In this document: in pieces, positions 1-9,580 of the stretch
Position numbering within the stretch: the stretch's first letter is position 1
Layout of the letters: every line of letters starts with the position of its first letter
The notes under the pieces: model-generated
The model's input: the letters and a program-made list of their open reading frames with translations, nothing else
Told to the model about the DNA's origin: nothing
The model's database searches: none
Made by a program: the position numbers and the translations under genes
Assembly: GCA_946478305.1 (NCBI GenBank)
Contig: CAMLBO010000010.1
Location: 1 to 64,000, forward strand
DNA: 64,000 bases
Reading direction: 5' to 3'
From: an uncultured Enterobacterales bacterium
GTDB taxonomy: Bacteria > Pseudomonadota > Gammaproteobacteria > Enterobacterales > Enterobacteriaceae

Positions 1-54
1 CCATCGACCCCCACCATGTCAAGGTGGTGCTCTAACCAACTGAGCTACGGACGC
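1..54 (-). tRNA. tRNA-Val (GAC), 3' part cut by window edge
   Basis: The reverse complement shows the acceptor 5' strand GCGTCCG, the D-arm, the anticodon arm with GAC, and the start of the T-arm. It is identical to the complete copy at 95-171 over the shared part. The 3' end lies left of the window. Together they form the valV/valW-type tandem that also lies near mdtK in E. coli. Confidence 0.95.
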
Positions 55-94
55 ACATCTGATAAAACTCACTACCGGGTACTTCGCAGAATTT

Positions 95-171
95 TGGTGC
101 GTCCGAATGGACTCGAACCATCGACCCCCACCATGTCAAGGTGGTGCTCTAACCAACTGAGCTACGGACGC
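95..171 (-). tRNA. tRNA-Val (GAC anticodon)
   Basis: A 77-nt cloverleaf on the minus strand. Acceptor strands GCGTCCG and CGGACGC pair and an encoded ACCA tail follows. The anticodon loop reads TTGACAT, giving GAC for GUY valine codons. About 40 nt separate it from the next copy at 1-54, so both should come from one precursor transcribed from the promoter at 208-236. Confidence 0.97.
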
Positions 172-207
172 ATCTTTTTCTGTCTGCCAGTGCGGCAGCG
201 GGGACGA

Positions 208-236
208 ATATTAACGACCTACCCGATGGCTGGCAA
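208..236 (-). promoter_or_regulatory. Sigma-70 promoter of the tRNA-Val pair
   Basis: Read on the minus strand: TTGCCA (231-236), a 17-bp spacer, then TAATAT (208-213). A GC-rich stretch (TCGTCCCCGC) follows around the expected start site. That discriminator is typical of stable-RNA promoters under stringent control. It lies about 37 nt upstream of the first tRNA. Confidence 0.7.
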
Positions 237-320
237 GGGAAAAAAAACATTTTGCCATTATATTGTGACCGAGTGATGCGTGAATGTTCACTGCGTTGAT
301 TTTTTGAACATTAATGATGA

Positions 321-359
321 AAAACTCAGCCGCGTTAACAGGAGTATCCGACGGCTGAG
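321..359 (-). terminator. Probable terminator of mdtK
   Basis: Inverted arms CTCAGCCG (325-332) and CGGCTGAG (352-359) lie just past the mdtK stop. On the minus strand the hairpin is followed by a short T run (TTTTC). The loop is long (19 nt), so the call is moderate. Confidence 0.5.
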
Positions 360-374
360 CTTTAGGTTTGAAGA

Positions 375-1748
375 TTAACGCCCGACTTTATCCAGAATGG
401 TGAACGAGGGTTGTTTCTGAATCCAACGGATACGCAGAGCCACCATCGCTGCTGCAAACGTCAGTCCCAGTATAAAGCCCCACCAGAAACCGCTTGGCCC
501 CATTGCGGGGACCAGATAATTGGTCAGCCCAAGCAGATAACCCACCGGCAGCCCCAATATCCAATATGCCACAAAGGTAATATAGAAGATGGATCGGGTA
601 TCTTTATAGCCACGCAGCACACCGGTACCTATTACCTGAATGGCATCCGAAATCTGGTAAATCGCTGCCAGCAACATCAGGCTGGAGGCCAGTGCCACTA
701 CCTGAGGACTGTCATTATAGAGGGCGGCAATCTGCTCGCGGAATATCACCGACATTAATGCCGTAATACATGCCATCACGACACCGGTAAAAATACTGGT
801 ATAGGCTGAGACTTTGGCTCCATCAACGGAGGCTTCCCCCAGTCGTGAACCGACCCGAATAGTTGCAGCAACGCCCAGCGACAGAGGGATAACAAACATC
901 AATGAGCCGAAATTAAGGGCAATCTGATGACTGGCAACGGCGACAATACCCAGCGGGGAAACCAGCAGTGCCACAATGGCAAACAGCGTGACTTCAAAAA
1001 ACAGAGCCAGTGCGATCGGTAAACCTAATTGCGTCAGACGTTTCAGCGTGGACCAGTCAGGTTTGGCAAAACGGGTCGGCGCCACGATATCTTTCATCGA
1101 ATAGGTGCGTTTTACGTAAATTCGCATGAGCAAGAACATCACCCAATAGACGGTACCGGTCGCTACGCCGCAACCTACGCCACCCAAAGCAGGAGCACCC
1201 AGTTTCCCGTAGATGAAGATGTAGTTAACCGGAATATTGACCAGCAGGCCGATAAAACCGAACACCATCCCAGGTTTAGTTTTCGATAACCCCTCACATT
1301 GCACGCGTAACACCTGGAAAAACAGATAGCCGGGTGCGCCCCACATGATGGCATGCAGATAACCAATCGCCTTGGCTTTGAGCTGCGGGTCAATATTGTG
1401 CATCAGCCCGATAATTTGGTCACAGTGATACAACACACTAATAATAAGCACTGATACGCCGGAGGCCAGCCAGAAACCCTGCTGTACCTGATGGGCTATT
1501 TTATCTCGTCGGCCTGCACCATTAAGCTGCGCGATAGTCGGTGTCAGAGCCAGCAAAAGGCCATGACCAAACAAGATTGCCGGTAACCAAATTGAGGTCC
1601 CAACGGCAACAGCAGCCATGTCAGTCGCACTGACGCCGCCAGCCATAATAGTATCCACCACGCCCATCGAGGTTTGCGCAATTTGGGCCAGGATAACGGG
1701 GATCGCGAGAGCTAATAACACACGCGCTTCTGTAAGGTACTTCTGCAC
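375..1748 (-). CDS. mdtK: Multidrug/Na+ antiporter MdtK (NorM, MATE family)
   Basis: Inner-membrane MATE transporter exporting cationic drugs such as norfloxacin in exchange for cations. The protein starts [20 protein letters not shown] and is collinear with E. coli MdtK along its length, with about twelve hydrophobic segments in two halves. I chose the GTG at 1748: it gives 457 residues, the family length, and AAAGGTG sits at normal ribosome-binding distance. An ATG 30 nt further upstream adds ten residues not found in relatives. It is divergent from ribC and next to the tRNA-Val pair, as in E. coli. Confidence 0.93.
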   Translation of the reverse strand: MQKYLTEARVLLALAIPVILAQIAQTSMGVVDTIMAGGVSATDMAAVAVGTSIWLPAILFGHGLLLALTPTIAQLNGAGRRDKIAHQVQQGFWLASGVSVLIISVLYHCDQIIGLMHNIDPQLKAKAIGYLHAIMWGAPGYLFFQVLRVQCEGLSKTKPGMVFGFIGLLVNIPVNYIFIYGKLGAPALGGVGCGVATGTVYWVMFLLMRIYVKRTYSMKDIVAPTRFAKPDWSTLKRLTQLGLPIALALFFEVTLFAIVALLVSPLGIVAVASHQIALNFGSLMFVIPLSLGVAATIRVGSRLGEASVDGAKVSAYTSIFTGVVMACITALMSVIFREQIAALYNDSPQVVALASSLMLLAAIYQISDAIQVIGTGVLRGYKDTRSIFYITFVAYWILGLPVGYLLGLTNYLVPAMGPSGFWWGFILGLTFAAAMVALRIRWIQKQPSFTILDKVGR

Positions 1749-2005
1749 GCATACACCTTTTATGATTTGAATAAACACGCCACGAGGGAATTGGCGCTAA
1801 GATAGCGAAAAATAACCCAAAGATTGTACATCGTCAGGCTTTTTAAGCAATAAAAGCTGTTAACGGTGGGTTACGTTTTGCCCTTTTCAGTTGCTGATAT
1901 TTTGCCCTCATTGATTTGGCTTTCTATTAAATCTGCGGCAAACTGGCAGGCAGAAACGAAATACACTGCAGGTGCTTTTCTGCACAAAATGAATGAGGCA
2001 GGCCT

Positions 2006-2665
2006 ATGTTTACCGGTATTGTTCAGGGCACAGGAACGTTGGTGTCCATTGATGAAAAACCTAATTTTCGGACTCATGTTGTGCAGATGCCAGCACACAT
2101 GCTTGACAATCTTGAGCTCGGGGCTTCGGTGTCGCACAACGGCTGTTGTTTGACGGTAACTGAAGTGAAGGGCGATTTGGTCAGTTTTGATCTGGTAAAA
2201 GAGACCCTTCGTCTGACTAATCTGGGTGATTTACAGCCAGGTTCACAGATAAACCTGGAGCGCGCCGCGCGTTTTGACGATGAGATTGGCGGCCATCTCA
2301 TGTCCGGGCATATTATTTGTACGGCGGAAGTGGCAAAAATTCTCACCTCCGAAAATAACCGGCAAATCTGGTTCCGTATGCCGCATGAAGATTTAATGAA
2401 ATATGTATTACATAAAGGTTTCATTGGTATTGATGGTATCAGTCTCACCGTCGGTGAAGTCACTAAAACACGCTTTTGCGTGCATCTGATCCCTGAGACT
2501 CTGCAACGTACAACATTAGGCACTAAACGTCTGGGGGATAAAATTAATATTGAAATTGATCCACAGACTCAGGCCATCGTAGATACCGTCGAGCGCGTTT
2601 TGGCCAGTCGTGAAGCTGCTATGGCCGCCGCTCAGGCAATGGTGGAGCAACACGAAAATAATTAA
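2006..2665 (+). CDS. ribC: Riboflavin synthase alpha chain
   Basis: Dismutates two 6,7-dimethyl-8-ribityllumazine molecules into riboflavin and a pyrimidinedione, the last step of riboflavin synthesis, in the cytosol. It starts with the diagnostic [10 protein letters not shown] and holds two tandem lumazine-binding domains (about 1-97 and 98-200). The second begins near GHLMSGHI. The 219 residues slightly exceed E. coli's 213 through an Ala/Glu-rich tail. GAGG precedes the ATG. The E. coli K-12 name is ribC; many annotations call the same enzyme ribE. I see no FMN riboswitch upstream. Confidence 0.95.
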   Translation: MFTGIVQGTGTLVSIDEKPNFRTHVVQMPAHMLDNLELGASVSHNGCCLTVTEVKGDLVSFDLVKETLRLTNLGDLQPGSQINLERAARFDDEIGGHLMSGHIICTAEVAKILTSENNRQIWFRMPHEDLMKYVLHKGFIGIDGISLTVGEVTKTRFCVHLIPETLQRTTLGTKRLGDKINIEIDPQTQAIVDTVERVLASREAAMAAAQAMVEQHENN

Positions 2666-2690
2666 TCAGGGCATTAAGCTGTAAATAAAA

Positions 2691-2720
2691 AAAAACCGGG
2701 CAGGGTAACTGTCCGGCTTT
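2691..2720. terminator. Bidirectional terminator between ribC and cfa
   Basis: Stem CCGGGCAG (2696-2703) with CTGTCCGG (2709-2716), one G-T pair, loop of five. A run of As precedes it and CTTTTAT follows, so it can end the convergent ribC and cfa transcripts. Confidence 0.85.
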
Positions 2721-2744
2721 TATCACAAATGCGGGTTCAGATGG

Positions 2745-3896
2745 TTAACGCGGTACGCGAATTCCGCCTTCAACACCCTGAGGGCTAAACAGGACTTGCC
2801 AGAGCTGAATATCGCGCGCCCGGAACGCACCGGCACAGGCATTCAGGTAGTAAGTAAACATACGCTCAAAGCGGTCAGAGTATTTTTCCGCCAGCGATGG
2901 CCACGCCTGCTGGAAGCGCTCAAACCAGGCCATCAATGTCCGGTCATAATCCGCCCCGATGTTATGCCAGTCTTCCATAACAAACAGTGATTCGGTGGTC
3001 TGAGCAATTTGTTTGATGGAAGGTAAACAGCCATTAGGGAAAATATATTTATCGATCCACGGATCCACGCTTAAATCTGATTTATTCGACCCAATAGTAT
3101 GCAGCAGGAACAAGCCATCAGGTTTAATGTTGTGTTTAACAACATCGAAGTAGGTCTGATAATTCTTCGGGCCAACATGTTCAAACATCCCTACAGAGAC
3201 AATCCGGTCGAACTGATCGTTAAGATCGCGGTAATCCTGCAGCAAAATAGTGACGTCAAGATCCTTACAGCGGTCCTGAGCCATTTTTTGCTGTTCAGCA
3301 GAAATGGTGACGCCGACCACGCTGACGCCATAATGTTTTGCGGCAAATTCCGACAGCCCACCCCAGCCACAACCAATATCCAGCAAACGCAGGCCAGGTT
3401 TTAATTGCAACTTATCGCAAATCATCTTTAATTTGGCTTCCTGAGCTTGCTCAAGCGTGGTGGCCTCTTTCCAGTAGCCGCAGGAATACTGCATATAGGG
3501 GTCAAGCATCATACTGAACAGGTCATTACCCAAATCATAATGCTCTTTACCGACAATCCAGGCGCGTTTTTTGGATTGCAGATTGGTTAGCCGTGCGGCT
3601 GCGATGCGGAGTGTGTCTTTAAAATGTCGGGGAAGTTTACTTTCAAGACCGGCATTGAGCACTCGCTGGAAGAAGATATCCAGTCGTTCGCACTCCCACC
3701 AGCCGTCCATGTAACTTTCACCCAGGCCCAAAGAGCCTTCCTGTAAAACACGTTTGAGGAAATCAGGATTTTTTACTTGGATGTCGAAAGGGCGGTTACC
3801 GTTAATCTGCACATCTGCCATTCCCAACATTTCATTGACGATACGGTACCACTGATTGTCCTGAATACTCAGATCTTCTACACACGATGAACTCAT
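2745..3896 (-). CDS. cfa: Cyclopropane-fatty-acyl-phospholipid synthase
   Basis: Transfers a methylene group from S-adenosylmethionine onto cis double bonds of membrane phospholipid acyl chains, mainly on entry to stationary phase and in acid. At 383 residues it matches E. coli Cfa (382) from MSSSC onward. The N-terminal lipid-binding region includes LGLGESYMDGWWEC. The SAM-binding motif LDIGCGWGG lies near residue 170. Conserved blocks VGMFEHVG and YYLNACAGAFRARDIQLWQ follow. It is convergent with ribC. The 360-bp region upstream should hold its promoters; in E. coli one is sigma-S dependent, which I cannot confirm here. Confidence 0.96.
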   Translation of the reverse strand: MSSSCVEDLSIQDNQWYRIVNEMLGMADVQINGNRPFDIQVKNPDFLKRVLQEGSLGLGESYMDGWWECERLDIFFQRVLNAGLESKLPRHFKDTLRIAAARLTNLQSKKRAWIVGKEHYDLGNDLFSMMLDPYMQYSCGYWKEATTLEQAQEAKLKMICDKLQLKPGLRLLDIGCGWGGLSEFAAKHYGVSVVGVTISAEQQKMAQDRCKDLDVTILLQDYRDLNDQFDRIVSVGMFEHVGPKNYQTYFDVVKHNIKPDGLFLLHTIGSNKSDLSVDPWIDKYIFPNGCLPSIKQIAQTTESLFVMEDWHNIGADYDRTLMAWFERFQQAWPSLAEKYSDRFERMFTYYLNACAGAFRARDIQLWQVLFSPQGVEGGIRVPR

Positions 3897-4259
3897 AGCT
3901 TCTCCATCACTTTCTCTTCTGACTTATTAACCTGCCGGAAAAATACTAGGGCAATTTATGCAGGTCATTATGAGAACAGACGGTTATTCCGCCTTGTCTG
4001 ATATGCGACTATGAACAGAGGAAATTAGAAGATCACCCATGACCAGAGTGGTATAGGGTGAAAAATCCTTTTTTATAAAACGTGACGCAGTACCCGCGCA
4101 CGAAAGTAACTTGTAATAAATGCTTTATATAAATGTTATTTTAAACGGTTTTATTGAGTATAAACTCGCCTGCGCGCATTCTCAACGACAAATCGCGCGC
4201 GGCGATTATATTCTTTAAGTGACTGTCACCTAAGGGTATTATGATATTTGGTTAGCATG
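3897..4259. other. Intergenic region between punC and cfa
   Basis: No gene seen. Presumably it carries the cfa promoter region and the 3' end of the punC transcript. A small inverted repeat, AATCGC (4191-4196) and GCGATT (4202-4207), is visible, but no clear T run follows on the minus strand. Confidence 0.5.
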
Positions 4260-5474
4260 TTACGCTTCACCTTGTGATAAATCCTTATTTTTGGCAACGT
4301 TCACTCCATCCCTGTGCTCTGTGCTCTTTTTTGCCAACACATAACCCAATGCGACGAGTGCCAATGTTCCCAGCATAACCGTAACGGTAGCCAGCAACGG
4401 GCGGGAAATAAACGCCGAAACCAACAGGCTGGCAAAAAAGCACAAACCTAATTGTAGTGTATTTTGCAGCGCAGCGGCTTTCCCTGTATTGGCAGGAAAT
4501 GTCATTAATGCATTAGCAACCACAATCGGGTAGCAGGCACCGTTAACCAGCGCCATCAGACAGAACGGGATCAGCAGGGTTAATAGCGTTGCATCGGTAA
4601 GTGTTGCCACCAGGTAGAGTGACACTACGCTCAGTGCATAACCGGTCAGCAGCCAGGGAAGGATGCGGTTACCGTCGATCTTGCTGATTAACAAACGGCA
4701 CCCAAATCCACCGATCAGGAAAGCGATGGTCTGCGGCACATAGCTCAGACCAATCACTCCAGGGGTGTACCCCATATCGCTAAGGATGAAAGGTGAGCCG
4801 GTCAGCCAGGCGAAAAATCCCGCTGAACAGGCGGCATAAATCATCACGTTACCGCTGAAAATCGGTGACGCCATTAATCTGAAAAAGCTAATCCGGTTTG
4901 CTTCGACGCTGCCGGCACTCTTCTTGCTCTCCTGAATGCGGAAAGAGCAAATTAAAAGTACAACGCCAATCGCCAGGAGCAGGGCAAAAATAGCTTCCCA
5001 ATCGAAATGATTTAAGACCCAGGCACCGAGCAGTGGTGCAAGGGCAGGGGATAATGCAACCAGTGGCATTATCGTGGCGAACGTTCTTTTCGCGACGTCA
5101 GGCGAATAACGATCAACCACCAATGCCTGCCAGCTTACTGCCGCCGCACACACGCCGATAGCTTGCAAAAAACGCAGCGCCAATAGCAGGTAGATGTTCT
5201 GCACCCATATCATGCCCAGGCAACCCAGTGCGAAAAGCGTGAGGCCGGCGATCAGGACAGGTCGGCGCCCGAGCTTGTCAGACAGCGGCCCCCACAGTAA
5301 TTGTCCAATAGCAAACCCGCCCAGAAAAATACTCAAGCTGGCGCTGATAAATCCTGGCGTAGTCGCCAGAGTGGCTTGCATGGTACTGAAAGCAGGCAGG
5401 TACATATCGGTGGCTAAAAAGCCCAGCATGCTCAACCCGGCAAGGTAAAGCATAAATCCAAAGGAGGGTTTCAT
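4260..5474 (-). CDS. punC: PunC/YdhC-type MFS transporter (purine nucleoside)
   Basis: Major-facilitator inner-membrane transporter, 404 residues and twelve predicted helices, of the Bcr/CflA drug-resistance-like subfamily. It matches E. coli YdhC throughout, for example [28 protein letters not shown] and [18 protein letters not shown]. In E. coli it is named PunC for purine nucleoside transport under control of the neighbouring LysR protein PunR. The same divergent pair is present here. Start at 5474: it gives the family N-terminus [13 protein letters not shown] with AGAGAAA upstream. A longer reading frame adds 19 charged residues that look untranslated. Substrate is inferred from E. coli. 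Confidence 0.88.
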   Translation of the reverse strand: MKPSFGFMLYLAGLSMLGFLATDMYLPAFSTMQATLATTPGFISASLSIFLGGFAIGQLLWGPLSDKLGRRPVLIAGLTLFALGCLGMIWVQNIYLLLALRFLQAIGVCAAAVSWQALVVDRYSPDVAKRTFATIMPLVALSPALAPLLGAWVLNHFDWEAIFALLLAIGVVLLICSFRIQESKKSAGSVEANRISFFRLMASPIFSGNVMIYAACSAGFFAWLTGSPFILSDMGYTPGVIGLSYVPQTIAFLIGGFGCRLLISKIDGNRILPWLLTGYALSVVSLYLVATLTDATLLTLLIPFCLMALVNGACYPIVVANALMTFPANTGKAAALQNTLQLGLCFFASLLVSAFISRPLLATVTVMLGTLALVALGYVLAKKSTEHRDGVNVAKNKDLSQGEA

Positions 5475-5643
5475 GATTTTCTCTTTTTTGTGGCGATGTT
5501 TGTTATGCGAAAAGTAAATTAACGGTGGCACAACGTGCAGGCGTTCTCAGGCGCGAAGTGTAAAGGTTGTGCTTACTGCTTGTGAAACGCTAATATTTGC
5601 ACTCTTGTATCAAAAAATTTGAATGCAGCCAAAAGAGACGATT

Positions 5644-6549
5644 ATGTGGTCTGAATATTCCCTGGAAGTGGTTGATGCCGTGGCGCGTACCGGCAGTTTC
5701 AGTGCTGCTGCGCTTGAGTTGCATCGGGTACCTTCTGCGGTCAGCTATACGGTTCGCCAGCTGGAGCAATGGCTGGCTGTGCCGCTGTTTGAGCGTCGAC
5801 ACCGCGATGTTGAGCTGACACCGGCGGGTCAGGTTTTTGTTGAAGAGGCGCGGCTGCTTATCAAAAAAATGATGGCGACGCGGCGCCAGTGTCAGCAGGT
5901 GGCGAACGGCTGGCGCGGGCAACTGAATGTCGCAGTGGACCGTATTGTAAAACCTGACAGGTCACGACGTCTTGTCACTGACTTCTATCGCGCCTTTCCT
6001 GATATGGAACTGATTATTCATTCCGAGGTGTTTAACGGTGTATGGGATGCGCTGGTAGATGGCCGCGCGGATGTTGCTATCGGTGCAACACGTGCGGTAC
6101 CAACGGGAGGTCGTTTCAGTTTCCGGGATATGGGATTCATGGACTGGCACTGCGTAGTTAGCCCAGATCATCCTCTGGCGGCGCTCACAGCGCCTCTGGC
6201 CGATGAGCAACTGCGAGCTTATCCGGCACTTTGCATTGAAGATACTTCGCGCAATTTACCCAAGCGAGATACGTGGACGCTCGATAATCAGCGACGCCTG
6301 GTCGTGCCGGACTGGACCTGTGCCATAGACTGTCTTTGTGAGGGATTATGTGTGGGGATGATGCCTGTGCATCTGGTGGCGACGTGGATAGCCCAGCAAA
6401 AACTGAGTGTACTGACGCTGGCGACCGAATTCCCTGAAAGCGCCTGCTGTGTGACGTGGGACCAAAGTAATCAGTCTCCTGCGCTGGCATGGCTGCTGGA
6501 ATATCTGGGGGACACGCCTACGTTAAATCAGGAATGGTTGCGTAATTAA
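5644..6549 (+). CDS. punR: LysR-type regulator PunR (YdhB)
   Basis: Transcription factor, 301 residues. The N-terminal winged helix-turn-helix begins MWSEYSLEVVDAVARTGSFS (about 1-60). The substrate-binding domain spans about 90-295. It matches E. coli YdhB/PunR closely, including FNGVWDALVDGRADVAIGATRAVP. In E. coli it activates the adjacent divergent punC in response to purine nucleosides. The ATG at 5644, after AAGAGACG, gives the family start; an upstream in-frame ATG adds seven non-conserved residues. The 169-bp gap to punC must hold both promoters. Confidence 0.88.
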   Translation: MWSEYSLEVVDAVARTGSFSAAALELHRVPSAVSYTVRQLEQWLAVPLFERRHRDVELTPAGQVFVEEARLLIKKMMATRRQCQQVANGWRGQLNVAVDRIVKPDRSRRLVTDFYRAFPDMELIIHSEVFNGVWDALVDGRADVAIGATRAVPTGGRFSFRDMGFMDWHCVVSPDHPLAALTAPLADEQLRAYPALCIEDTSRNLPKRDTWTLDNQRRLVVPDWTCAIDCLCEGLCVGMMPVHLVATWIAQQKLSVLTLATEFPESACCVTWDQSNQSPALAWLLEYLGDTPTLNQEWLRN

Positions 6550-6574
6550 AAACGCCTGCAAATTGGCAGGCGTT
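6546..6574 (-). terminator. Terminator of purR (possibly bidirectional)
   Basis: Stem AACGCCTGC (6551-6559) with GCAGGCGTT (6566-6574), loop of six. Read on the minus strand it is followed by TTTTTAATT, a good terminator for purR. It overlaps the last codons of the convergent punR. Confidence 0.8.
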
Positions 6575-6601
6575 GTCGGTAAGATAAATCATCTGGTGAA
6601 A

Positions 6602-7627
6602 CTAGCGGCGATAGTCCCGATATGGGCCATCAGCCACCGAGCGACGTTCCACCAGTTTTGGGTGCACCTCGATGGTTTGCGACTCTTCACGCTTGCTGAT
6701 AATACGGTCTAGCAGCATGGTAAAGGCCATTTCGCCCAGTCGTTCTTTCGGCTGATGAATAGTCGTCAGTGCCGGCGAGAAATAGCGGGCGTTGCGCACG
6801 TTATCATAGCCGATCACAGAAATATCCTGAGGCACTCGCAGGCCCATCTCATCTGCAGCACAAATGGCCCCCATGGCCATTACATCGCCGCCGCAGAATA
6901 CCGCGGTAGGGCGCTGTTTCTGCATCAGAATTTTATGCATCGCCTGGTAGCCTGACTCCGGCTCGAAGTCGCCCTGGACCACCCACTCTTCACGCAGTGG
7001 AATATTAGCCTCTTTCAACGCTTTGACGAACCCCTGGAAACGCCCTCCACCGGTGTTACGTGCTAACTGGCCGGGGATCACGCCGATGTCACGATGACCT
7101 CGCTCGATCAGATAGCGCCCGGCCATATAGCCACCTTCAAAGGCATTATCAATGATGCTATCGGTAAAGTTTTTACGTGCTTCGCCCCAATCCATAACCA
7201 CCATCGGGATAGAGCGATACTCTTCGAGCATATCGAGCAACGCATCGGGATACTCTGCGCACATTACCAACAAGCCATCAACGCGCTTTTGTGCCAGCAT
7301 CGCCAGATAAGCCTGTTGCTTATCAAGATTATTATGCGAATTACACAAAATCAGGGTGTAACCTTTAGCGAAACAACTGTTCTCTACGGCCTCGATCACT
7401 TCGGCGAAATAGGGCGCTTCGCTGGATGTCGCCAGTAATCCGATAGATTTTGTATTGTTGACCTTGAGGCTACGGGCCACCGCACTTGGCGAGTAGTGCA
7501 GCTCTTTAATGGCAGTCTGCACGGCGGCTTTAGTTTCTTCGGCGACGAAACGTGTTTTATTGATGACGTGCGACACGGTTGTGGTAGAAACGCCAGCCCG
7601 TTTTGCGACATCTTTTATCGTTGCCAT
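6602..7627 (-). CDS. purR: Purine repressor PurR (LacI family)
   Basis: Represses purine biosynthesis genes when bound to hypoxanthine or guanine. It has the family length, 341 residues. The N-terminal LacI helix-turn-helix reads [20 protein letters not shown], followed by the hinge helix ([12 protein letters not shown]) that inserts into the minor groove, then the periplasmic-binding-protein-like core. Core segments such as [17 protein letters not shown] and [20 protein letters not shown] agree with E. coli PurR. It is convergent with punR, so purine repression and purine nucleoside transport sit side by side. A probable autoregulatory PUR box lies upstream. Confidence 0.95.
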   Translation of the reverse strand: MATIKDVAKRAGVSTTTVSHVINKTRFVAEETKAAVQTAIKELHYSPSAVARSLKVNNTKSIGLLATSSEAPYFAEVIEAVENSCFAKGYTLILCNSHNNLDKQQAYLAMLAQKRVDGLLVMCAEYPDALLDMLEEYRSIPMVVMDWGEARKNFTDSIIDNAFEGGYMAGRYLIERGHRDIGVIPGQLARNTGGGRFQGFVKALKEANIPLREEWVVQGDFEPESGYQAMHKILMQKQRPTAVFCGGDVMAMGAICAADEMGLRVPQDISVIGYDNVRNARYFSPALTTIHQPKERLGEMAFTMLLDRIISKREESQTIEVHPKLVERRSVADGPYRDYRR

Positions 7628-7672
7628 GAAAAGAATGACTCCTGTCTGACGTGCCTTAGCACGTTAGCATTA

Positions 7673-7688
7673 TGTTAATCGTTTGCCT
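7673..7688 (-). promoter_or_regulatory. Probable PUR box upstream of purR
   Basis: The minus strand reads AGGCAAACGATTAACA about 45 bp upstream of the purR start. The PurR consensus is ACGCAAACGTTTGCGT. The left half-site GCAAACG is exact and the right half is degenerate. E. coli purR is autoregulated through a similar imperfect site. Confidence 0.55.
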
Positions 7689-7965
7689 GCGTGGATCTGA
7701 CTGCTGCATAAGAGTTAAGCAGTGAAATCGTTGGTGGGTTTTTCAGAAAATGACAACTGTCTGAAAGAGCGTTGGAATGAATCGCCCGCCCGCAGCGTGG
7801 TAACCGCGAATTTTCTCTTATATCTTGCTAAAGGGGAAGTAAAAAGTCTTCTTCACACGGGGAATGATCGCGAGATTTTAAACCGAAACTGTGAGAAAAT
7901 GCGTTGGCACACAAACTGTATGGCTTATGACAAGCCCACATTTGATCCAGAAGGGGTTTTTTTTA

Positions 7966-8055
7966 ATGGATACTAATCTGAAATTTGCTCTCATTACTGT
8001 GGTTGGCGCACTGGCGATGATTATAGCGTTCAGTTTCACCGCAGTGATGCACTGA
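7966..8055 (+). CDS. ynhF: YnhF family small membrane protein, 29 aa
   Basis: A 29-codon gene: MDTNLKFALITVVGA, one hydrophobic helix, ending in the sequence AVMH. Length, N-terminal pattern (E. coli MSTDLKFSLVTT...) and final histidine match YnhF, which also lies next to purR in E. coli. AAGGGG lies about nine bases before the ATG. A strong hairpin terminator follows at once, so it is an independent unit. Molecular function is unknown; it is a single-pass inner-membrane peptide. Confidence 0.85.
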   Translation: MDTNLKFALITVVGALAMIIAFSFTAVMH

Positions 8056-8095
8056 TCTATTTTTCATCCTCATGTACTGAGGAGGGAAATGCCAT

Positions 8096-8132
8096 AAAAA
8101 GGGCGATACCTATAACAGGAATCGCCCTTTTC
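8096..8132 (+). terminator. Terminator downstream of ynhF
   Basis: Stem AAAGGGCGAT (8098-8107) with ATCGCCCTTT (8121-8130), then TTTTC. It is symmetrical enough to work in both directions. Confidence 0.8.
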
Positions 8133-8248
8133 AATTTTACCTATTCACCGCATTCACCGCATTCGCAGATAATCGCTTTAGAGGCGAGATACGATGTCAT
8201 AAACGTTTCGTTAAATGCTATTCATCGCTGATTAGCAGGACTTCGGAC

Positions 8249-9097
8249 TTAACGAATCGTTTTAGGCGTCATAACCCGACGCGCGCCAACATAGTGATCT
8301 TGCCAGTAATCCTCGCCGAGTGAGGTGATTTTGATTTCTTCGCCCGTGCGCGGAGACTGAATAAATTTACCGTTACCCACATACACGCCGACATGATCGG
8401 CGGCGCCGCGATTATTGATTCTGAAGAAGACTAAATCGCCGCTTTCCAGTTCACCGCGTTTAACCGGTGCCGCATCACGAAGATGGTACATTTCGTTAGC
8501 CGTGCGTGGCATTTTGATACGGATCAGATCTTTGTATGCGTAATACACTAAGCCACTGCAATCAAAACCTGTATTAGGCGAGGTTCCACCCCAACGATAC
8601 GGCTTGCCAACCTGATGCATCAGTTTCGTCATCGCGGTCTGCTGAGCATGCTGATAGCGTTTTTTGTGTGATGCGCTCAATGCTATAGGTTTGGTATCTT
8701 TTTCGAGTGACTCTTTGCTTGTTCGATGTCGTCCGTAGGCTTTTTTACTGTGCCGGTTACTATCATTCCTGGCGAGCGTCCGGCTCTCTTTCATCGACTC
8801 TTTTTTACTGACGGCATTTTTTGCCGTTTTCTTTTCAGGGTGTTCGCGGCGTACCAGTTTGTAACGAGGGGCCTTTGGGGTTTCTTTAAGTTTGGCTTTT
8901 TGCTGTTTAACCGGTTCTGCCTTGGATTTCTTACTGGTACGTGCAACGGCTTTTCGCTTTCGACGCTCATCAGGCTTTGCCTGACTGACATGGTTTTTCC
9001 GCTGTTCAGCAGCAATATGCGATTTTGGCGAAGCATGCGCCAGATTCAGAAATAGCTGGGTGAAGAGCAGTACGGAAAGCGTAAAAAATAAACGCAT
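8249..9097 (-). CDS. mepH: Murein DD-endopeptidase MepH (YdhO), NlpC/P60 family
   Basis: Periplasmic hydrolase that cuts D-Ala-mDAP cross-links so that peptidoglycan can expand. The start MRLFFTLSVLLFTQLFLNLAHAS is a signal peptide. A low-complexity Lys/Arg/Ser-rich linker follows (about residues 25-140), then the NlpC/P60 domain to the end. The catalytic Cys lies in FDCSGLVYYAYK and the His in ADHVGVYVGNG. The E. coli protein has the same plan, including the basic linker. The ATG at 9097 gives the signal peptide directly; one eight codons upstream is less likely. E. coli has sodB and ydhP between this gene and purR; both are absent here. Confidence 0.9.
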   Translation of the reverse strand: MRLFFTLSVLLFTQLFLNLAHASPKSHIAAEQRKNHVSQAKPDERRKRKAVARTSKKSKAEPVKQQKAKLKETPKAPRYKLVRREHPEKKTAKNAVSKKESMKESRTLARNDSNRHSKKAYGRHRTSKESLEKDTKPIALSASHKKRYQHAQQTAMTKLMHQVGKPYRWGGTSPNTGFDCSGLVYYAYKDLIRIKMPRTANEMYHLRDAAPVKRGELESGDLVFFRINNRGAADHVGVYVGNGKFIQSPRTGEEIKITSLGEDYWQDHYVGARRVMTPKTIR

Positions 9098-9580
9098 AGC
9101 GTCGTTACCAATATGGCCCAAAAGTTAAACATCAGAGATGTCAGAGTATTGCCTAAATGAAGCAGACAAAACAGCACGTATTGCCTCGATTCTAGACCAT
9201 ATTGTGAGAAAAAGTTAATGGCTTTTTGAAAGTTGCAAATATAGACATTTTTAGCAGAAAAAAAATACACTTTTCATGAGGTTGAAATTGCGCATCTGGC
9301 CGAAGTTATCTGTCACGTGGGTGTTAAATTGATCATCTAAAAATGTTATTCTGAATGAATGTTTCTTATTAAGAAACGTCAGTGACGCTTATTAAACTGA
9401 GTCAGTTCAAAAAATTGTAAAATAGTGGTTGCAAAAAGCCTTATAAAAAATGGCGTTTTTATCCCGTGCCCGCCATCGTTACAATAGATGATAAGCGACA
9501 AGGGGGGCAATTTTCACCCACATCCCGCGCATAATGAGTAATGACCGTGACAGCCATTATTTGGCTTGAGGAAGCAAGAA
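9098..9580. other. Intergenic region between mepH and grxD
   Basis: This 480-bp divergent region has no recognisable gene. It is AT-rich and must hold both promoters. A TACAAT hexamer at 9480-9485 is a plausible grxD -10 but has no good -35. It also contains the palindrome listed at 9361-9377. Confidence 0.5.
9361..9377. repeat. Perfect 7+3+7 palindrome
   Basis: GTTTCTT-ATT-AAGAAAC, an exact inverted repeat about 200 bp upstream of grxD. It could be a regulator-binding site, but I cannot assign a protein. Confidence 0.6.

Noticed and set aside
16..276. 86-codon frame at the left edge
   Set aside because: It runs antisense through the two tRNA-Val genes and their promoter; the repeated peptide simply reflects the tRNA repeat.
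1779..2005. FMN riboswitch before ribC
   Set aside because: The conserved RFN-element motifs are not present. In enterobacteria the element precedes ribB, not this gene.
7722..7976. 84-codon frame between purR and ynhF
   Set aside because: No ribosome-binding site or recognisable sequence; it overlaps the ynhF start in another frame and the promoter region.
8143..8166. Short direct repeats of CATTCACCG
   Set aside because: Two to three short tandem units only; no CRISPR-like spacer pattern. No CRISPR array was seen anywhere in the window.
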